A DNA stretch of 17,093 bases. Source: Prevotella sp. GTDB taxonomy: Bacteria > Bacteroidota > Bacteroidia > Bacteroidales > Bacteroidaceae. Where the stretch lies: assembly GCA_017428805.1 (NCBI GenBank), contig JAFRQC010000192.1, positions 1-17,093 of the forward strand, written 5' to 3'. This document shows positions 13,883 to 17,093 of the stretch, one piece after another; position 1 is the stretch's first letter, and the number at the start of each line of letters is the position of its first letter. The translations under genes were made by a program, and so were the position numbers. A model generated the notes under the pieces. That model was not told the DNA's origin. It searched no databases and saw only the letters and a list, made by a program, of their open reading frames with translations.

Positions 13883-15097
13883 ATGACAGAAGAAATGAAA
13901 CTGAACACAATAGAGGAAGCCGTTGAGGACTTCAAGAAAGGAGAGTTCGTGATTGTGGTCGACGATGAAGACCGTGAAAACGAAGGCGACCTGATCATCG
14001 CTGCAGAGAAGGTGACGGCAGAGAAGGTGAACTTCATGCTGATCCACGCTCGCGGCGTACTCTGCGCCCCCATCACACTCGACCGCTGCAAGGAACTCGA
14101 CCTGCCCCATCAGGTGCAAGACAACACCTCGGTGCTGGGTACGCCCTTCACTGTCACCGTCGACAAACTCGAAGGCTGTACCACCGGTGTCTCCGCCCAC
14201 GACCGTGCGGAGACCATCAAGGCACTCGCCGACCCCACTTCAAAACCTGAGACTTTCGGGCGCCCGGGACACATCTGCCCGCTCTATGCCCAGGACAACG
14301 GTGTGCTGCGTCGCAGTGGACATACCGAAGCCGCCATCGACCTCTGCCGCATGGCAGGCCTCTTCCCCGCCGGTGCCCTGATGGAGATCATGAACGAAGA
14401 CGGCTCGATGGCCCGTCTGCCTGAACTCATGGCCTTTGCCAAAGAGTGGAACCTGAAAATCATCAGCATCAAGGATATGATCGCCTACCGTCTCAGGAAA
14501 GAGTCGCTGATAGAAGTCGGCGAAGAAGTGGAGATGCCTACGGACTACGGCCACTTCCGACTCGTGCCCTTCCGCCAGAAGAGCAACGGCCTGGAACATA
14601 TGGCACTCATCAAGGGCGAGTGGCGCGAAGACGAGCCTGTGCTGGTGCGTGTACATTCCTCTTGTATGACAGGCGACATCCTCGGTTCGAAGCGTTGTGA
14701 CTGTGGCGAACAGCTGCACAAGGCCATGCAGGCCATCGAGAAAGAAGGCAAGGGCGTGGTGATCTATATGCAACAGGAGGGTCGCGGCATCGGACTGATG
14801 AACAAGATCGCCGCCTATAAACTGCAGGAAGAAGGCCTCGACACCGTAGATGCCAACGTCCACTTGGGTTTCAAGCCCGATGAGCGCGACTATGGCTGTG
14901 GGGCACAGATGCTGCGACACTTAGGTGTGCATAAGATGCGGTTGCTGACAAATAACCCTGTGAAGCGCGTCGGCCTCGAGGCATACGGGCTGGAAATCGT
15001 TGAGAATGTGCCCATTGAGGTGACACCCAATCCCTACAATCTGCGCTATCTCGAAACGAAAAAGAACCGCATGGGACATACCCTGCATTTGAAGTAA
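13883..15097 (+). CDS. ribBA: Bifunctional DHBP synthase / GTP cyclohydrolase II (RibBA)
   Basis: 404 residues catalysing the two committed entry steps of riboflavin synthesis: ribulose 5-phosphate to 3,4-dihydroxy-2-butanone 4-phosphate, and GTP to the diaminopyrimidine. The N-terminal domain (about 7-205) has [12 protein letters not shown] (27-38), [12 protein letters not shown] (98-109), GRPGHICPL (126-134) and [14 protein letters not shown] (143-156). The C-terminal domain (about 207-404) has the zinc Cys set C261, C272, C274 ([14 protein letters not shown]), QQEGRGIGL (297-305), and [12 protein letters not shown] (333-344). Both halves look catalytically complete. It follows the LptG-like gene after 32 AT-rich bases with no room for an FMN riboswitch, so it is probably transcribed with it. 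Confidence 0.97.
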   Translation: MTEEMKLNTIEEAVEDFKKGEFVIVVDDEDRENEGDLIIAAEKVTAEKVNFMLIHARGVLCAPITLDRCKELDLPHQVQDNTSVLGTPFTVTVDKLEGCTTGVSAHDRAETIKALADPTSKPETFGRPGHICPLYAQDNGVLRRSGHTEAAIDLCRMAGLFPAGALMEIMNEDGSMARLPELMAFAKEWNLKIISIKDMIAYRLRKESLIEVGEEVEMPTDYGHFRLVPFRQKSNGLEHMALIKGEWREDEPVLVRVHSSCMTGDILGSKRCDCGEQLHKAMQAIEKEGKGVVIYMQQEGRGIGLMNKIAAYKLQEEGLDTVDANVHLGFKPDERDYGCGAQMLRHLGVHKMRLLTNNPVKRVGLEAYGLEIVENVPIEVTPNPYNLRYLETKKNRMGHTLHLK

Positions 15098-15131
15098 AAA
15101 GTGAGAAGAAAAGAGTGAAAAGTGAAAAAAG
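15098..15131. repeat. Purine-rich GTGAAAA-type repeat
   Basis: After the ribBA stop the sequence is a degenerate run of AAAAGTGAG, AAAAGAGTG and AAAAGTGAA words. A similar run lies at 6576-6600 upstream of rsmI. I see no gene or terminator hairpin in this short gap. Confidence 0.5.
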
Positions 15132-15138
15132 TATAGTC

Positions 15139-15175
15139 TTTAACTCCTTTTAACTCCTTTAACTCCTTTAACTCC
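15139..15175 (+). repeat. Four tandem copies of TTTAACTCC upstream of the aminotransferase
   Basis: Units at 15139-15147, 15148-15157 (one extra T), 15158-15166 and 15167-15175, ending 11 bases before the -7 box. They occupy the -33 region, where no TTTG is seen. Confidence 0.85.
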
Positions 15176-15186
15176 CCAAAAATTGG

Positions 15187-15194
15187 TACTTTTG
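15187..15194 (+). promoter_or_regulatory. -7 box of the aminotransferase promoter
   Basis: TACTTTTG, 19 bases before the ATG at 15214. The tandem repeat lies directly upstream in place of a recognisable -33 element. Confidence 0.7.
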
Positions 15195-15213
15195 CATCCA
15201 AATTTAGAAACCA

Positions 15214-16407
15214 ATGGCAAAACTATCCAATCGATTACAGCGTCTGGCACCATCAGCCACGCTGGCTATGTCACAGAAGAGCTCTGAGATGAAGGCTCTG
15301 GGTATCGACGTCATCAATATGAGCGTCGGCGAACCTGACTTCAACACCCCCGACCATATCAAGCAGGAGGCCAAGATCGCCATCGACGAGAACTACTCTA
15401 AGTACTCGCCCGTCCCCGGCTACCCCTTCCTGCGTCAGGCCATCGCCCGAAAACTGGAGCGTGAGAACCACCTGCACTACTCACCCGACGAGATCCTCGT
15501 ATCCAACGGTGCCAAGCAGAGTGTATGCAACACGGTGATGGCACTGGTGGACGATGGTGAGGAAGTGATTATTCCCGCCCCCTATTGGGTAAGCTATCCG
15601 CAGATGGTGCTCCTGGCAGGTGGCAAGCCTGTGTTCGTGGAGGCAGGCTTCGAGCAGAACTTCAAGATGACCGCCGAACAACTGGAGGCCGCCATCACCC
15701 CGAAGACAAGGATGCTCATTCTCTGCTCACCCAGCAACCCGACGGGCAGCGTGTACAGCAAAGACGAACTGAAAGCATTGGCCGACGTCATTCTCAAGCA
15801 TGAAGACCTGTTTGTGCTGGCAGACGAGATCTACGAGCACATTAACTATATCGGCAAGCACGAGTCGATTGCACAGTTCCCCGGTATGAAGGAGCGCGCC
15901 ATCATCGTCAACGGTGTGTCGAAGGCATACGCCATGACAGGCTGGCGCATCGGCTACATCGCCGCACCGGAGTGGATCGTCAAAGGCTGTAACAAGCTGC
16001 AAGGTCAGTACACCAGTGGTCCGTGCAGCGTCAGTCAGAAGGCGGCAGAGTTCGCCTACACAAGTGACCAGCAGTGCGTGGAAGACATGCGGAAGGCTTT
16101 CGAGCGCCGCAGGGACCTGATCGTGAAGCTGGCCAAGGACATTCCCGGCCTGGAGGTGAACGTGCCCGAGGGTGCCTTCTACCTCTTCCCGAAGTGCTCC
16201 AGCTTCTATGGCAAGAGCGACGGCGAGACAACTATCAAAAACTCCACTGACTTTGCTATGTATTTGCTCGAAAAAGGGCATGTGGCCACCGTCGGAGGCG
16301 ACGCTTTCGGCGACCCGGAATGCTTCCGGATGAGCTATGCAACGAGTGACGAAAATATCATCGAAGCAATGAAACGAATCAAGGAGATTGTGGCGAAATT
16401 AAAATAA
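15214..16407 (+). CDS. Class I PLP-dependent aminotransferase (aspartate aminotransferase type)
   Basis: 397 residues of fold-type I aminotransferases, subgroup I-gamma-like aspartate/prephenate aminotransferases of about 400 residues. Visible active-site features: SVGEPDFNTP (37-46), NGAKQS (98-103) for the phosphate loop, aromatic Trp125 in PAPYWVSYP, Asn175 in SPSNPTG, Asp204 and Tyr207 in ADEIYEH, Schiff-base Lys237 in VSKAYAMTGWRIGY, and Arg372 in CFRMSYA for the substrate carboxylate. Aspartate with 2-oxoglutarate is the likely pair; prephenate or aromatic amino acids are alternatives that sequence reading cannot separate. It has its own promoter and is probably monocistronic. Cytoplasmic. 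Confidence 0.92.
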   Translation: MAKLSNRLQRLAPSATLAMSQKSSEMKALGIDVINMSVGEPDFNTPDHIKQEAKIAIDENYSKYSPVPGYPFLRQAIARKLERENHLHYSPDEILVSNGAKQSVCNTVMALVDDGEEVIIPAPYWVSYPQMVLLAGGKPVFVEAGFEQNFKMTAEQLEAAITPKTRMLILCSPSNPTGSVYSKDELKALADVILKHEDLFVLADEIYEHINYIGKHESIAQFPGMKERAIIVNGVSKAYAMTGWRIGYIAAPEWIVKGCNKLQGQYTSGPCSVSQKAAEFAYTSDQQCVEDMRKAFERRRDLIVKLAKDIPGLEVNVPEGAFYLFPKCSSFYGKSDGETTIKNSTDFAMYLLEKGHVATVGGDAFGDPECFRMSYATSDENIIEAMKRIKEIVAKLK

Positions 16408-16464
16408 AACGAAAATTTCATAGTTAAAAGTTATTAATTCGTCAAATATCACACTTTATTTTGT

Positions 16465-16472
16465 TACCTTTG
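16465..16472 (+). promoter_or_regulatory. -7 box of the ExbB-like gene
   Basis: TACCTTTG, 71 bases upstream of the ATG, giving an AT-rich leader of about 65 bases. No clear -33 TTTG is seen and no terminator hairpin precedes it. Confidence 0.65.
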
Positions 16473-16543
16473 CGAGGTGATTTGATACAGATTAAATTTA
16501 AACTTTATATTTTTAATAACTAAAAAATTAAAATCATTCAATT

Positions 16544-17093
16544 ATGGCAACAACAACAAAGGCTGCAGCCCCAGCTAAAAAATCGGGCTTCCAAGGTGTT
16601 AAAGCTGCATGGATTATCCTCGTGATTTGCGCTCTTGCAGGTTATGGTGTATGGTACTTCGTAATGGGTAACCCCGACAACTTCGTTGGCGGCGACCGTT
16701 CTGGTCACCCGGCAAACCTTCTCGGTACTGTGTATAAGGGAGGTTTCGTGGTAGGTCTGATCCTGACCCTTCTCTTCACTGTGATCTGCCTCGGTATCGA
16801 GCGCTTCTTCGCTATCAAGACCGCTTCTGGTAAGATGAACCTCGCCAAGTTCACCGCTGACGTGAAGGCTGCCATCAAGGCTCAGGACTTCGCAAAGGCT
16901 AAGGATCTCTGCAACAAGATGCAGGGTACAGTAGGTAACGTCGTGATGGCTTCTATCAACATGTATCAGACTGTTGAGACCGACGACACCCTGAAGAAGG
17001 CTGCCAAGATCGCCAAGATCCAGCAGGCTCACGAGGAGGCTACTCAGCTCGAGATGCCTACCCTTCAGATGAACATGCCTATGGTTGCTACCA
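16544..17093 (+). CDS. exbB: MotA/TolQ/ExbB proton channel family protein, 5' part
   Basis: Open from ATG 16544 to the window edge, 183 residues visible. After an Ala/Lys-rich cytoplasmic start (MATTTKAAAPAKKSG), a membrane segment lies at about 22-41 (AAWIILVICALAGYGVWYFV), a periplasmic loop at 42-64, and a second segment at 66-85 followed by GIERFFAIK (84-92), the family's characteristic L/I-E-R motif. Residues 95-165 form the helical cytoplasmic domain. ExbB-type proteins use the proton gradient to energise TonB-dependent uptake or related envelope machines; an ExbD gene would be expected downstream. Many codons end in T (GGT, GCT, CGT), unlike the C/G-ending codons of neighbours, suggesting high expression. 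The remaining channel helices lie outside the window. Confidence 0.88.
   Translation, partial: MATTTKAAAPAKKSGFQGVKAAWIILVICALAGYGVWYFVMGNPDNFVGGDRSGHPANLLGTVYKGGFVVGLILTLLFTVICLGIERFFAIKTASGKMNLAKFTADVKAAIKAQDFAKAKDLCNKMQGTVGNVVMASINMYQTVETDDTLKKAAKIAKIQQAHEEATQLEMPTLQMNMPMVAT

Overview
The window looks like chromosomal DNA from a member of the Bacteroidota, most likely Bacteroidales and close to Prevotella in the broad sense. The main evidence is the promoters: nine or more genes are preceded by TAnnTTTG -7 boxes, several with TTTG 19-20 bp upstream, which is the Bacteroidota promoter signature. Most genes lack Shine-Dalgarno sequences. The gene content fits as well: a smalltalk-type small protein, START-like/LptG/RibBA in a row, a Cbp1-like coiled-coil lipoprotein, and a T9SS-like C-terminus on a secreted protease. 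I cannot assign a species.

Layout. 1-455: the 3' end of an unidentified basic protein, a 113-bp hairpin-rich repeat, a smalltalk-like micro-ORF, a terminator, and a 23-bp tandem duplication over the next stop codon. 426-1349 (-): a bile acid:sodium symporter family transporter. 1494-4941 (+): two secreted proteases, C1-type then subtilisin-type, probably one operon closed by a strong hairpin. 4981-6548 (-): rsmI and a coiled-coil lipoprotein gene joined by an ATGA overlap. 6687-7446 (+): tdk and tRNA-Lys(UUU). 7478-7590: a second copy of the 113-bp repeat. 7594-10357 (-): a two-gene operon of a GH2-like protein lacking the expected catalytic residues and a secreted alpha/beta hydrolase. 10456-11238 (+): a VanX/DdpX-family dipeptidase. 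11298-11371 (-): a CAU-anticodon tRNA. 11523-15097 (+): START-like protein, LptG-like permease and RibBA, closely spaced. 15214-16407 (+): a PLP aminotransferase. 16544-end (+): the start of an ExbB/TolQ/MotA-family channel protein.

Most of the content is housekeeping: rRNA methylation, thymidine salvage, LPS transport, riboflavin synthesis and amino-acid metabolism. Between these lie secreted or surface functions: proteases, a carbohydrate-related pair, a dipeptidase and a possible adhesin. I see no phage, transposon, CRISPR array, defence cassette or secondary-metabolite cluster, and no obvious new multi-gene system.

The less ordinary signals are at gene boundaries. The 113-bp element occurs twice, each copy starting exactly 3 nt after a stop codon, in the same orientation relative to the upstream gene. 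Short tandem repeats, often of 7-10 nt, shape gene ends: one encodes the RsmI tail, another supplies the only available start codon of the LptG gene, and related arrays occupy the upstream part of two promoters. The GH2-like protein appears to be a shortened, non-catalytic member of its family.
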